A DNA stretch of 9,809 bases from Alphaproteobacteria bacterium (lineage in GTDB: Bacteria > Pseudomonadota > Alphaproteobacteria > CAAHEQ01 > UBA3637). A program made the position numbers and the translations under genes. How positions within the stretch are numbered: position 1 is the stretch's first letter; each line of letters starts with the position of its first letter. The notes beneath the pieces were generated by a model. It was not told the DNA's origin. It was given only the letters and a program-made list of their open reading frames with translations, and did no database searches. The stretch spans positions 1 through 9,809 of the forward strand of contig CAAHEQ010000106.1 in assembly GCA_900772625.1 (NCBI GenBank), written 5' to 3'. Of the stretch, positions 1-5,786 are shown piece after piece.

Positions 1-447
1 ATGGCCGATGCTGCCATTCGTGGACAAAGCGAGACAGCGCGTCAGCTGGAAACGGGGATTGTTTCAATGCCTGTTCAAGACAAAATGCAAAAGTTTTTTG
101 CGCACGATTTGCAAGACAAGTTGGATAATGTCGAGACTTTACAAGGTGTCACTAAAGTGGGCAAACAAACGGTTCTTTCTGACGCCGTTGATTCGATGAA
201 CAACCTGAATATGAAAACCAGTGTTTCAATGTCTGAAACTTTGGATATGTTAAAGCAGGTTGAAAAAGTGACGGCCTCTTCAAACGAGGGCGCGCGCGTG
301 CTATCCGACCTTGAAGTTGTACCAAAGACAAACTTAAAAGAGACGCTTTCAAAAAGTAGCCAAGAGCCGCAAAATGAAGTAAAAGCCGCGCCCGAAAACT
401 CAAACGTGGCGGTCAATGCTGCGGTTGCTAAAGCAAAGCAACGTTAA
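1..447 (+). CDS. Hypothetical protein, possibly 5'-truncated by the window edge
   Basis: An open frame of 148 residues begins with ATG at the first base of the window, so the true start may lie further upstream and no ribosome binding site can be judged. I do not recognise a family. The protein is hydrophilic, has no signal peptide or membrane segment, and has no cysteines. The first 100 residues look largely helical with mixed charge (for example the stretch around residues 27-45, and Met-rich 65-85). The last 40 residues are a low-complexity tail rich in Lys, Ala, Asn and Glu, ending in Ala-Lys-Gln-Arg. The sequence coding for this tail, with the stop codon, is repeated in tandem just downstream. 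A rho-independent terminator follows at 493-525, so this is the last gene of its transcript. The next gene lies on the opposite strand. The coding call rests on frame length and the terminator placement only. Confidence 0.6.
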   Translation: MADAAIRGQSETARQLETGIVSMPVQDKMQKFFAHDLQDKLDNVETLQGVTKVGKQTVLSDAVDSMNNLNMKTSVSMSETLDMLKQVEKVTASSNEGARVLSDLEVVPKTNLKETLSKSSQEPQNEVKAAPENSNVAVNAAVAKAKQR

Positions 448-491
448 GCAAACTGTGCTGCGGTTGCTAAGGCAAAGCAACGTTAAGCAAA
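417..491 (+). repeat. 39-bp-period tandem duplication spanning a gene's 3' end and stop codon
   Basis: Two 36-base copies, 417-452 and 456-491, differ at one position (A in the first, G in the second, within gctaa[a/g]gcaaag). They are separated by three bases, so the period is 39 bp, exactly 13 codons. The first copy contains the last eight or nine codons and the TAA (445-447) of the preceding gene. The second copy stays in the same frame and carries its own TAA at 484-486. The second copy is untranslated unless the first stop is read through. Confidence 0.95.
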
Positions 492-492
492 T

Positions 493-525
493 GGCGCGTC
501 CTTTAAAAGGCGCGCCTTAATTTTT
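493..525 (+). terminator. Rho-independent terminator after the first gene
   Basis: The arm ggcgcg (493-498) pairs with cgcgcc (511-516). Inside it, cctt (500-503) pairs with aagg (507-510) across a three-base loop, leaving T499 as the only bulge. The T-rich tract ttaattttt follows at 517-525. On the minus strand the same hairpin is followed only by a short T tract, so it could at best act weakly for the convergent lipoprotein gene ending at 544. Confidence 0.85.
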
Positions 526-543
526 GCGTTTTGTGAAAGGCTT

Positions 544-828
544 TTAATCGCACTTATAAAAAGCGGTGTTTGGGTAAAACAAAGCACAGTTAAAGTACTT
601 GACATCTTCAAAGTGGACTTTGCCAGAAGAGCACGCTTGTTGAGCTTGTGCAAGTCGCTCGGTCTCAGAACCAAACATCGGGTTATAGCAAATGGCGATT
701 CGCTGTGGGCTCGATTGTCCAACGGGCGTTAATTGCCCCGCTTCACGGCGCGTATCAACATAGCTTGTGCAAGCGCAAAGGCTCATCATTAAGCCAACCA
801 TAAAAAATAAATACTTTTTTTTGCTCAT
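544..828 (-). CDS. Small Cys-rich lipoprotein, function unknown
   Basis: The protein has 94 residues and starts at the ATG at 828. An AGGAG (845-841 on the minus strand) lies 12 bases upstream. An in-frame TTG at 840 abuts this AGGAG directly and is not a plausible start. The N-terminus is a lipoprotein signal: Lys3-5, a hydrophobic core, then Leu17-Cys18-Ala19-Cys20, so Cys20 would be lipidated after cleavage by signal peptidase II. The mature 75-residue part has four further cysteines (47, 66, 81, 93), which could form two disulfides in the periplasm. It has no sorting-avoidance Asp at position +2 (Thr21), so outer-membrane delivery by the Lol system is plausible. I recognise no domain. The gene is transcribed divergently from the phosphoesterase operon and converges on the terminator hairpin at 493-525. 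It may be a monocistronic envelope gene unrelated to its neighbours. Confidence 0.8.
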   Translation of the reverse strand: MSKKKYLFFMVGLMMSLCACTSYVDTRREAGQLTPVGQSSPQRIAICYNPMFGSETERLAQAQQACSSGKVHFEDVKYFNCALFYPNTAFYKCD

Positions 829-920
829 TCTACTGGACAACTCCTATAAAGTTATGTAAATATACATCTAGAAACTTTTTTTATTTTACACGAAAATAAA
901 AAAAATGAAAGGATTTCTTG
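829..920. promoter_or_regulatory. AT-rich divergent promoter region with a palindrome
   Basis: These 92 bases separate the minus-strand lipoprotein from the plus-strand six-gene operon and must hold both promoters. The inverted repeat atgta-N4-tacat at 854-867 matches its own reverse complement at 12 of 14 positions, and could be an operator. A TGGACA at 834-839 resembles a plus-strand -35 element, but I find no well-placed -10, so no promoter is assigned. The ribosome binding site gaaagga (907-913) serves the ATG at 921. Confidence 0.4.
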
Positions 921-1859
921 ATGAATGGAAAATATCGCTTATTGACTCGGGACGATTTTGACGGATTCGTTTGCTGTTTGCTGCTTCGAAAGTTGGACTT
1001 GATAGACGAAATAAAGTTCGTGCATCCACGCGATATGCAACATCACCGAGTCGAAATCAAGGACGGAGATATTTCCGCAAACTTGCCTTATGTAGACGGT
1101 ATTTATATGGCCTTTGATCATCATAAAAGCGAAACATTGCGCATCAAAGGCGCACGGAAAAACTTTATTTGCAAGCCTGAATGCCCATCGGCAGCGCGCG
1201 TAATTTTTGAGTATTTTAAAATGCGCGAAAAATTTCCAAACGTGTTTGATGAAGTTTTGACGTATTTAGATAAAGCCGACACGGCATCGTTTACAAAAGA
1301 GGATATTTTAGATCCCAAAGGCTGGACTTTGTTTAATTTTATCTTGGATCCAAAAACCAGCTTTGACAGGTTTCACCAATTTTCAATGACGAATGAAGAG
1401 CTGATCAGATTCTTGCTTGATAAGTTTGATGGCGCGAGTGTGGATGATTTGCTGAAATTGCCGCAAGTACAAGAGCGCATTTTAATGTACCATACATATC
1501 AAGAGCACTTTATTGATCAAATCAATCGGTGTGCTTTGGTGCATAAAAATGTTGTGATTGTGGACTTGCGCGATGAGGAAGTCATTTACCCTGGCAACCG
1601 ATTTATGGTTTACGCTTTGTATCCGCATTGTGACTTATCGCTGTTTATCCAAAAAGAAAATGATGTGGATAAGGTGACTTTTTCGATGGGCAAATCTATC
1701 TTAAAAAAGACAAGCCCGATTAACGTGGGCGAGCTGATGCTCAAATACAACGGTGGCGGCCACGTGGGTGCGGGAACGTGCCAATCAACCTTGCCCGATG
1801 TGGAAAAAGTCAAGGTCGATTTGATGGGTGATATTTTTATGCAATACGAAGGCGCTTAA
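921..1859 (+). CDS. DHH-family phosphoesterase (exopolyphosphatase-like)
   Basis: The protein has 312 residues and starts at ATG 921, seven bases after gaaagga; a TTG at 918 is less likely. The N-terminal DHH domain shows motif I Asp-Asp-Phe-Asp-Gly (residues 11-15), the name-giving Asp-His-His at 66-68, and an Asp-Lys-Ala-Asp at 117-120 that fits the third metal-binding motif. The C-terminal DHHA1 domain has the substrate-binding Gly-Gly-Gly-His at 278-281, followed by Val-Gly-Ala-Gly. Family members are Mn-dependent cytoplasmic phosphohydrolases that act on polyphosphate, short oligonucleotides, pAp or cyclic dinucleotides. The sequence does not tell which; alphaproteobacterial relatives with a similar start are often labelled exopolyphosphatase. 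All catalytic motifs seem intact. It is the first gene of a six-gene operon and the SucC-like gene starts 15 bases after its stop, so its substrate may matter to the signalling genes downstream (inference). Confidence 0.85.
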   Translation: MNGKYRLLTRDDFDGFVCCLLLRKLDLIDEIKFVHPRDMQHHRVEIKDGDISANLPYVDGIYMAFDHHKSETLRIKGARKNFICKPECPSAARVIFEYFKMREKFPNVFDEVLTYLDKADTASFTKEDILDPKGWTLFNFILDPKTSFDRFHQFSMTNEELIRFLLDKFDGASVDDLLKLPQVQERILMYHTYQEHFIDQINRCALVHKNVVIVDLRDEEVIYPGNRFMVYALYPHCDLSLFIQKENDVDKVTFSMGKSILKKTSPINVGELMLKYNGGGHVGAGTCQSTLPDVEKVKVDLMGDIFMQYEGA

Positions 1860-1874
1860 GGAAAGGAAAACAAG

Positions 1875-3050
1875 GTGCAACTGTACGAATACCAAATCAA
1901 GCAGATTTTTGCAAAAGCAGGTATTCCTGTGCTGAAAGGGGCAGTCGCTTATACGCCTGCTGAGGCGGTACGTGTTGCCAAACAACTGGATTGCAGGCAC
2001 TATATTGTCAAGGCGCAGATCCCGAGCTATTTGCGTGGCAAGGGCGAGTTTGTGGAAGCATCGATGAAGCACAAAACGGGGCTTTGTAAAACGCGTTCGA
2101 TTAAATCGTTGGAGCGCGAGGTGAAAAATATGCTCTTTAAACACCTGAAAACGCCACTGACGAAAGATAAAGCATTCGAGGTTAAAAAAGTTTATATCGA
2201 GCAAATGGCCGAATCGATTGCACGTTATCGCTTGTCGATGGACGTGGATTTGGAAGAGCAAAAAGCCTATTTAACGGCGCAAAACATATCGCCGAATGCT
2301 CGCAATAAAAAAGTCATACATCAAAAGCTGAACCTGTCACGTAGCACTTTTTCTAAAACGCGCGCGCTCAGTATTGCCGCAAAGCTTGGCGTACCGCGCG
2401 GGCTTTTCAAAAAAATGGTCAAAGTGTTGCAAGGGCTTTACAGCGTTTTTAAAACCTATCAAGTGCTCAGCGTCAACATTGATCCGCTCATTTTGACACC
2501 CGACAAAAAGCTTTATGTGATGTCGGGAATGATTGCATTTGATCCTGATGCGGACTTGCCACAAATCCGTGCACTGGTTGATTTCGAAGAAGAAACGCCG
2601 AACGAACGCAAGGCCAGAATTAACAAATGCCGCTATCTAAAGCTTGAAGGCAACATCGGGTGTATTATTAACGGCTCGGGGCTTGGAATGGCGACTTTGG
2701 ATTTGTTTCAAATGTATGGTGGCAAGCCTGCGTGCTTGTATGATTTGGGCTCGGAGCCGACAAAAGATATGACCGCAAATGCGCTCAAAGCGGTGTTGTC
2801 CGAACCTGATATCGAGGGTGTGTTTGTTAATATCTTTGGTGGGACAACTCGATGCGATGTGGTGGCCGAAGGGCTTGTCTCAGCGGCGCGGGAAATCAGC
2901 GTTGGCATTCCGATTGTCGTGCGCTTGGACGGTACGAACGAACAAATTGCCAGCCGTATTTTATTCGAATCGGGCTTGCCTTTTACGGTTAAAAAAAGTA
3001 TGGATGAGGCGGTGCGTATTATCATCAATCAAGTGCAGGAGATTATGTAA
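1875..3050 (+). CDS. SucC-like protein (succinyl-CoA synthetase beta family), likely ATP-binding defective
   Basis: The protein has 391 residues, close to the usual 388 of SucC. It starts at GTG 1875 after aagga (1863-1867). The family is clear from the N-terminus (Leu-x-Glu-Tyr-Gln-x-Lys-Gln), Asn-Gly-Ser-Gly-Leu-Gly-Met (266-272) and Asn-Ile-Phe-Gly-Gly-x-x-Arg-Cys-Asp (319-328). True SucC is an ATP-grasp enzyme that phosphorylates the alpha subunit during succinyl-CoA/ATP interconversion. Against E. coli SucC recalled from memory, Lys46 and Arg54-Gly55-Lys56 remain, but His-Ala-Gly-Gly at 50-53 is Pro-Ser-Tyr-Leu. The Mg ligand Asn199 is Asp (here 203), Asp213 is Ser (here 217), Glu197 is Asn (here 201), and Gly-Gly-Gly before Ala-Thr-Lys is Gly-Ser-Glu (292-294). 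Residues 60-165 are divergent and Lys-rich. It probably pairs with the next gene, with which it overlaps by one base, but is unlikely to catalyse the normal reaction. A malate-CoA ligase role is disfavoured by the same losses. Confidence 0.85.
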   Translation: MQLYEYQIKQIFAKAGIPVLKGAVAYTPAEAVRVAKQLDCRHYIVKAQIPSYLRGKGEFVEASMKHKTGLCKTRSIKSLEREVKNMLFKHLKTPLTKDKAFEVKKVYIEQMAESIARYRLSMDVDLEEQKAYLTAQNISPNARNKKVIHQKLNLSRSTFSKTRALSIAAKLGVPRGLFKKMVKVLQGLYSVFKTYQVLSVNIDPLILTPDKKLYVMSGMIAFDPDADLPQIRALVDFEEETPNERKARINKCRYLKLEGNIGCIINGSGLGMATLDLFQMYGGKPACLYDLGSEPTKDMTANALKAVLSEPDIEGVFVNIFGGTTRCDVVAEGLVSAAREISVGIPIVVRLDGTNEQIASRILFESGLPFTVKKSMDEAVRIIINQVQEIM

Positions 3051-3943
3051 TGGGCATTATCGCAACGGCAAAAACTAAAGTAATTTGTCAAGGCATCTTA
3101 ACGCCGCAAGGCTTGGTGCACACCGAACAAGCCATCGCTTATGGCACAAATGTGGTAGGCGGTGTGGCTCAAGGCAAAGGCAATCAGCTTGTTTTGGGTG
3201 TGCCTGTATTTGATACGGTGAAAGAAGCCGTCAGTGCTACTCACCCCGATATGACGGTAATTTTTGCAAATCCAGAGCAAGTCTTGGACGAAATCAAAGC
3301 GGCTATTGAGGCCGAAATAAAATGGATAGTCTGCCCTGTCGAGCGTGTTGCTGTGCACGAAATGTTGAAAATCAAAAGTATGCTTAAAAAATCGAAAAGC
3401 AAATTATTGGGGCCCGCCTCAACGGGCTTGATAACAGCGTCTGAATGCAAGATTGGCACAATGCCTGCGCATTTGTTTTTGCAAGGCAATGTCGGGCTGA
3501 TGTCACGTTCCAGCTCGATTTTGTACGAGGCAATGCAGCAACTGAAAAACAAAGGTATAGGCGTTTCATCGTGCGTGTCTATTGGCGCTTATCCAATTCT
3601 CGGCACGGATTATTGCGATATTTTTGACAAGTTTCAGCGCGATAAAAAAACGGATATTGTGGTGCTGATTGGCGAAGTCGGGGGCTCGTTTGAAGTGCAG
3701 TTTGCAGAGCACTACAAAAACTTGAAAAGGAAAAAGCCGCTTGTGGCGTATGTTGCGGGTCAGTTTGTCCCTCCCGATACTTATATGGGCAACATCAGCG
3801 CGATTGTTCGAAGCGAGCAAGAAACGGCGCTTTATAAAAAACAAGTCTTGCAAGACGCGGGCGCAATTATCGTTTCATCCCCTGCCACAATTGGCGATAC
3901 AGTCTTTAAACAACTTGCTTTGTTGGGAAACAAAAATGAATGA
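3050..3943 (+). CDS. SucD-like protein (succinyl-CoA synthetase alpha family) lacking the phosphohistidine
   Basis: The protein has 297 residues (E. coli SucD about 289). Its ATG shares a base with the TAA of the SucC-like gene, and AGGAG (3037-3041) lies eight bases upstream. The order of motifs is that of SucD: a CoA-binding Rossmann domain with Val-Ile-Cys-Gln-Gly (11-15) and Gln-Ala-Ile-Ala-Tyr-Gly-Thr (27-33), then Glu-Cys-Lys-Ile-Gly (132-136), Ser-Arg-Ser (152-154), and Gly-Glu-Val-Gly-Gly-Ser (208-213). In active enzymes the phosphate carrier is the His of Met-Gly-His (E. coli His246). Here the codon is AAC, giving Met246-Gly247-Asn248. Glu209, which normally contacts that His, is kept. 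Gly-Pro-Asn-Cys-Pro-Gly has become Gly-Pro-Ala-Ser-Thr-Gly (121-126), and Gly-Ser-Gln-Gly near the N-terminus has become Thr-Pro-Gln-Gly. CoA binding may survive; phosphoryl transfer should not. With its partner it looks like a repurposed, non-catalytic pair. The gene ends inside the start of the ChpT-like gene. Confidence 0.87.
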   Translation: MGIIATAKTKVICQGILTPQGLVHTEQAIAYGTNVVGGVAQGKGNQLVLGVPVFDTVKEAVSATHPDMTVIFANPEQVLDEIKAAIEAEIKWIVCPVERVAVHEMLKIKSMLKKSKSKLLGPASTGLITASECKIGTMPAHLFLQGNVGLMSRSSSILYEAMQQLKNKGIGVSSCVSIGAYPILGTDYCDIFDKFQRDKKTDIVVLIGEVGGSFEVQFAEHYKNLKRKKPLVAYVAGQFVPPDTYMGNISAIVRSEQETALYKKQVLQDAGAIIVSSPATIGDTVFKQLALLGNKNE

Positions 3944-4466
3944 TTTAAAACTTTTACAAATGGTCTATACGCGTATCAGCCACGATTTAGCGGGCGCTAG
4001 CGGAGCAGTGTATAACGGCTTGGAGTTATTGGAAGAAGACCTGGAATGTTCGGCGGATGCGTGCCAGCTGATAAAAGTCAGTGCAAGCGTGCTGATGGCG
4101 CGGCTGAAGTTTTTTCGCCAAACGTTTGGTTTGCCGAGCGCCTTAAAAGAAGATACAACGCCCGATTACTTAAAAACATTCTCTATGCCGTTTACACTGA
4201 ATGGCAAATGTACGCACGCGTGGCAACAAGCGGCGTGTATGATTATGACTGACTTATTTTATAAAGGTGCTCAAATAACGATTGAACCTCACCGCGTGTC
4301 GGCCAAAGGCGTCGCGCATAAAGATTGGACGGATACGATATGCATTTTACAAACGGGACAAGGCGAAGAGAACGCTAACAATGCACCTGCTTTTTATTTA
4401 AATGTGTTAATGCCCAATGTTGTGGTGACGATGGGCGAGGATACGTTGACAATTGAAAGGGCTTAA
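3936..4466 (+). CDS. chpT: ChpT-like histidine phosphotransferase
   Basis: The protein has 176 residues. It starts at ATG 3936, inside the last eight bases of the SucD-like gene, after a weak ggga; the frame is open much further upstream, but that part lies within the SucD-like gene. The signature is Arg13-Ile-Ser-His16-Asp-Leu-Ala-Gly, followed by Gly-Leu-Glu-Leu-Leu-Glu-Glu (28-34), as in the ChpT/HPTransfase (DUF2328) family; His16 is the expected phosphoacceptor. Phe-Phe-Arg-Gln-Thr-Phe-Gly (59-65) is a second family motif. ChpT proteins are homodimers with a pseudo-kinase C-terminal domain. In Alphaproteobacteria they pass phosphate from the hybrid kinase CckA to the regulators CtrA and CpdR in the cytoplasm. 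At 176 residues this one is shorter than my recollection of Caulobacter ChpT (somewhat over 200), so its C-terminal domain is trimmed. Adjacent genes code for a receiver (possible partner) and CheR. Whether it is the genome's only ChpT cannot be told here. Confidence 0.78.
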   Translation: MNDLKLLQMVYTRISHDLAGASGAVYNGLELLEEDLECSADACQLIKVSASVLMARLKFFRQTFGLPSALKEDTTPDYLKTFSMPFTLNGKCTHAWQQAACMIMTDLFYKGAQITIEPHRVSAKGVAHKDWTDTICILQTGQGEENANNAPAFYLNVLMPNVVVTMGEDTLTIERA

Positions 4467-4468
4467 AA

Positions 4469-4822
4469 TTGCAAAAAGCGCTGGTTGCATTCGACTCTGA
4501 AATCTTAAATACAATCTTGCAAAAAATGCTGGAGGACTTGGGCTTTGAAGTGACGTGCACAAGCTCGGCTAACCAATTGGCGAAGATATGTGCGCAAGAA
4601 GAGCCCTGCGTTGTGTTCTTTGACTTGACGCTGGAAGGGCAAGATACACTGATGCTTGCTAGCGCATTTTTGGGCAAAAAGCCCGTGTTAATAGTTGTGT
4701 CAGCAAATACCAATCCTAAAACGATGAAACAAGCCTTGCAAAACGGCGCGAATGAGTATATAATGAAGCCATTTGATAATGATATTTTGCAAAGTAAATT
4801 GTCTATTGTGGGGTTGTTATGA
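4469..4822 (+). CDS. Single-domain CheY-like response regulator, divergent
   Basis: The protein has 117 residues and is one receiver domain with no output domain. The start is TTG at 4469, seven bases after aaggg (4457-4461) and two bases after the ChpT-like stop. Receiver landmarks are the phosphoacceptor Asp52 (Val-Val-Phe-Phe-Asp-Leu), Ser77 in Val-Val-Ser-Ala, and Lys99 in Tyr-Ile-Met-Lys-Pro-Phe-Asp. The end, Gly-Ala-Asn-Glu-Tyr-Ile-Met-Lys-Pro-Phe-Asp, is typical of the CheY proteins of alphaproteobacterial chemotaxis clusters. The N-terminal acidic pair is reduced to Phe8-Asp9, and the usual Met-Pro-x-Met-Asp-Gly after the phosphorylation site is replaced by Thr-Leu-Glu-Gly-Gln-Asp. 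Mg binding may therefore be weaker, though phosphorylation remains possible. Its likely donor is the ChpT-like protein upstream or an unlinked kinase. It overlaps cheR by four bases (ATGA). CpdR is an alternative identity, but the C-terminal motif favours the CheY group. Confidence 0.8.
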   Translation: MQKALVAFDSEILNTILQKMLEDLGFEVTCTSSANQLAKICAQEEPCVVFFDLTLEGQDTLMLASAFLGKKPVLIVVSANTNPKTMKQALQNGANEYIMKPFDNDILQSKLSIVGLL

Positions 4823-5685
4823 AGCCTGAAGAGTTTGACTTTATCGCATCATTGCTTAAAGAGTATTCTGGCTTTTCGCTTGTGCCAAGCCAGTTGTATT
4901 TGCTGGAGAGCAGGTTAGGACCATTGTTGCGACAAAATAACCTTATTGGGCTTGAAGATTTGGTCACGTCTTTAAAGCTGAACAACACCGAATTGCGCAA
5001 GTCGATGATTGAAGCTGTCAGCGTTAATAATACGCGTTTTTTTCGTAATAAATATGTCTTTGAGAACATTAAGAACTTCATTTTACAAAAAGCAAAAAAA
5101 GGTAAGAATTATACACAAATTAAGATTTTGTCAGCCGGCTGTGCCAGCGGACAAGAGCCTGTTTCAATAGCACTGATGTTGCAAGAAATGCACTTATCAG
5201 TCCCTGTCAATATCTATGCATTGGATATGTCGCGTCAAATGATTGCACGCGCGAAAAAAGCGCTTTATACGCACTATGAGGTGCAAAAGGGTTTGCCAAG
5301 CTCTTTTTTGCTTAAATACTTTACTTCTGCGCCAGACAATCATTGGAAGCTGAACAGCAATGTTTTGAGCACTATTCACTATGGCGTGCACAACTTGATG
5401 AACGAGTTTGATGAAAAAGATTTTGACATCATTTTGTGCCGTAATATGCTTTCTTTTATGACGCAAGAAGCGCAAAATACAGCGCTTAAAAACTTAAACG
5501 CCGTATTAAAGAAAAATGGCTTGCTGATTATCGGCGCGTCCGAGGTGTTAAAGCAAAATCCCTACTTTGAAAAAGAGGCTGGACAAATCGCGTGTTATCA
5601 TCCAATCTCGCGCAGTGAAAAGTACAAGGCAAGCGCGTGGAATTTGGTGAAAAAGCCTCTGTTTAAGTCGGCGCTGAATAAATAA
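4819..5685 (+). CDS. cheR: CheR-type protein-glutamate O-methyltransferase
   Basis: The protein has 288 residues, the usual CheR length. The ATG at 4819 overlaps the receiver stop as ATGA, with a G-rich Shine-Dalgarno sequence at 4808-4813. Residues 1-90 form the helical N-terminal domain, ending in Asn-Thr-Arg-Phe-Phe-Arg (71-76), which matches the family's Thr-x-Phe-Phe-Arg. The Rossmann-type methyltransferase domain follows, with the S-adenosylmethionine loop Ser105-Ala-Gly-Cys-Ala-Ser-Gly-Gln-Glu-Pro114, Asp136 at the end of the second strand, Glu-Val-Gln-Lys-Gly-Leu-Pro (154-160), and Asp-Ile-Ile-Leu-Cys-Arg-Asn (203-209). CheR methylates glutamates of chemoreceptors in adaptation. No chemoreceptor, CheA, CheW or CheB gene is in the window, so its substrate is unknown and could be non-chemotactic. 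The methyltransferase motifs look intact. It is the last gene of the operon; I see no clear hairpin terminator in the 40 bases after it. Confidence 0.92.
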   Translation: MKPEEFDFIASLLKEYSGFSLVPSQLYLLESRLGPLLRQNNLIGLEDLVTSLKLNNTELRKSMIEAVSVNNTRFFRNKYVFENIKNFILQKAKKGKNYTQIKILSAGCASGQEPVSIALMLQEMHLSVPVNIYALDMSRQMIARAKKALYTHYEVQKGLPSSFLLKYFTSAPDNHWKLNSNVLSTIHYGVHNLMNEFDEKDFDIILCRNMLSFMTQEAQNTALKNLNAVLKKNGLLIIGASEVLKQNPYFEKEAGQIACYHPISRSEKYKASAWNLVKKPLFKSALNK

Positions 5686-5727
5686 GCTTTACGCCGATAA
5701 AAAGTAGCAAGCAAAAGAAGAAAATCC

Positions 5728-5757
5728 TTGACATTTTGGTAAAAAAAGGTTTATTCT
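5728..5757 (+). promoter_or_regulatory. Sigma70-type promoter for gatCAB
   Basis: A perfect TTGACA -35 box (5728-5733) is followed, after an 18-base spacer, by TATTCT (5752-5757). The latter matches the -10 consensus at its first, second, third and last positions. Transcription would start near 5764, about 23 bases before the gatC ATG. The lack of an obvious terminator after cheR means some read-through from the upstream operon is possible. Confidence 0.75.
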
Positions 5758-5786
5758 AAATCTCGTTTTTAAAAAAGGACACGATA

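Noticed and set aside
503..520. CtrA-like TTAA pair near the first terminator
   Set aside because: The spacing is ten bases, not seven, and it lies in the terminator stem.
3741..3935. Upstream extension of the ChpT-like frame to 3741
   Set aside because: This part lies wholly inside the SucD-like gene, and the family motif begins right after the ATG at 3936.
1875..3943. Functional succinyl-CoA synthetase or malate-CoA ligase (sucCD or mtkAB)
   Set aside because: The phosphohistidine and the Mg-ATP ligands are replaced, so the gene symbols would mislead.
4469..4822. Identification of the receiver as CpdR
   Set aside because: The ChpT neighbour suggested it, but the C-terminal Asn-Glu-Tyr-Ile-Met-Lys-Pro-Phe-Asp motif matches the alphaproteobacterial CheY group better.
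5686..5727. Terminator after cheR
   Set aside because: No stem with a following T-run could be found in this stretch.
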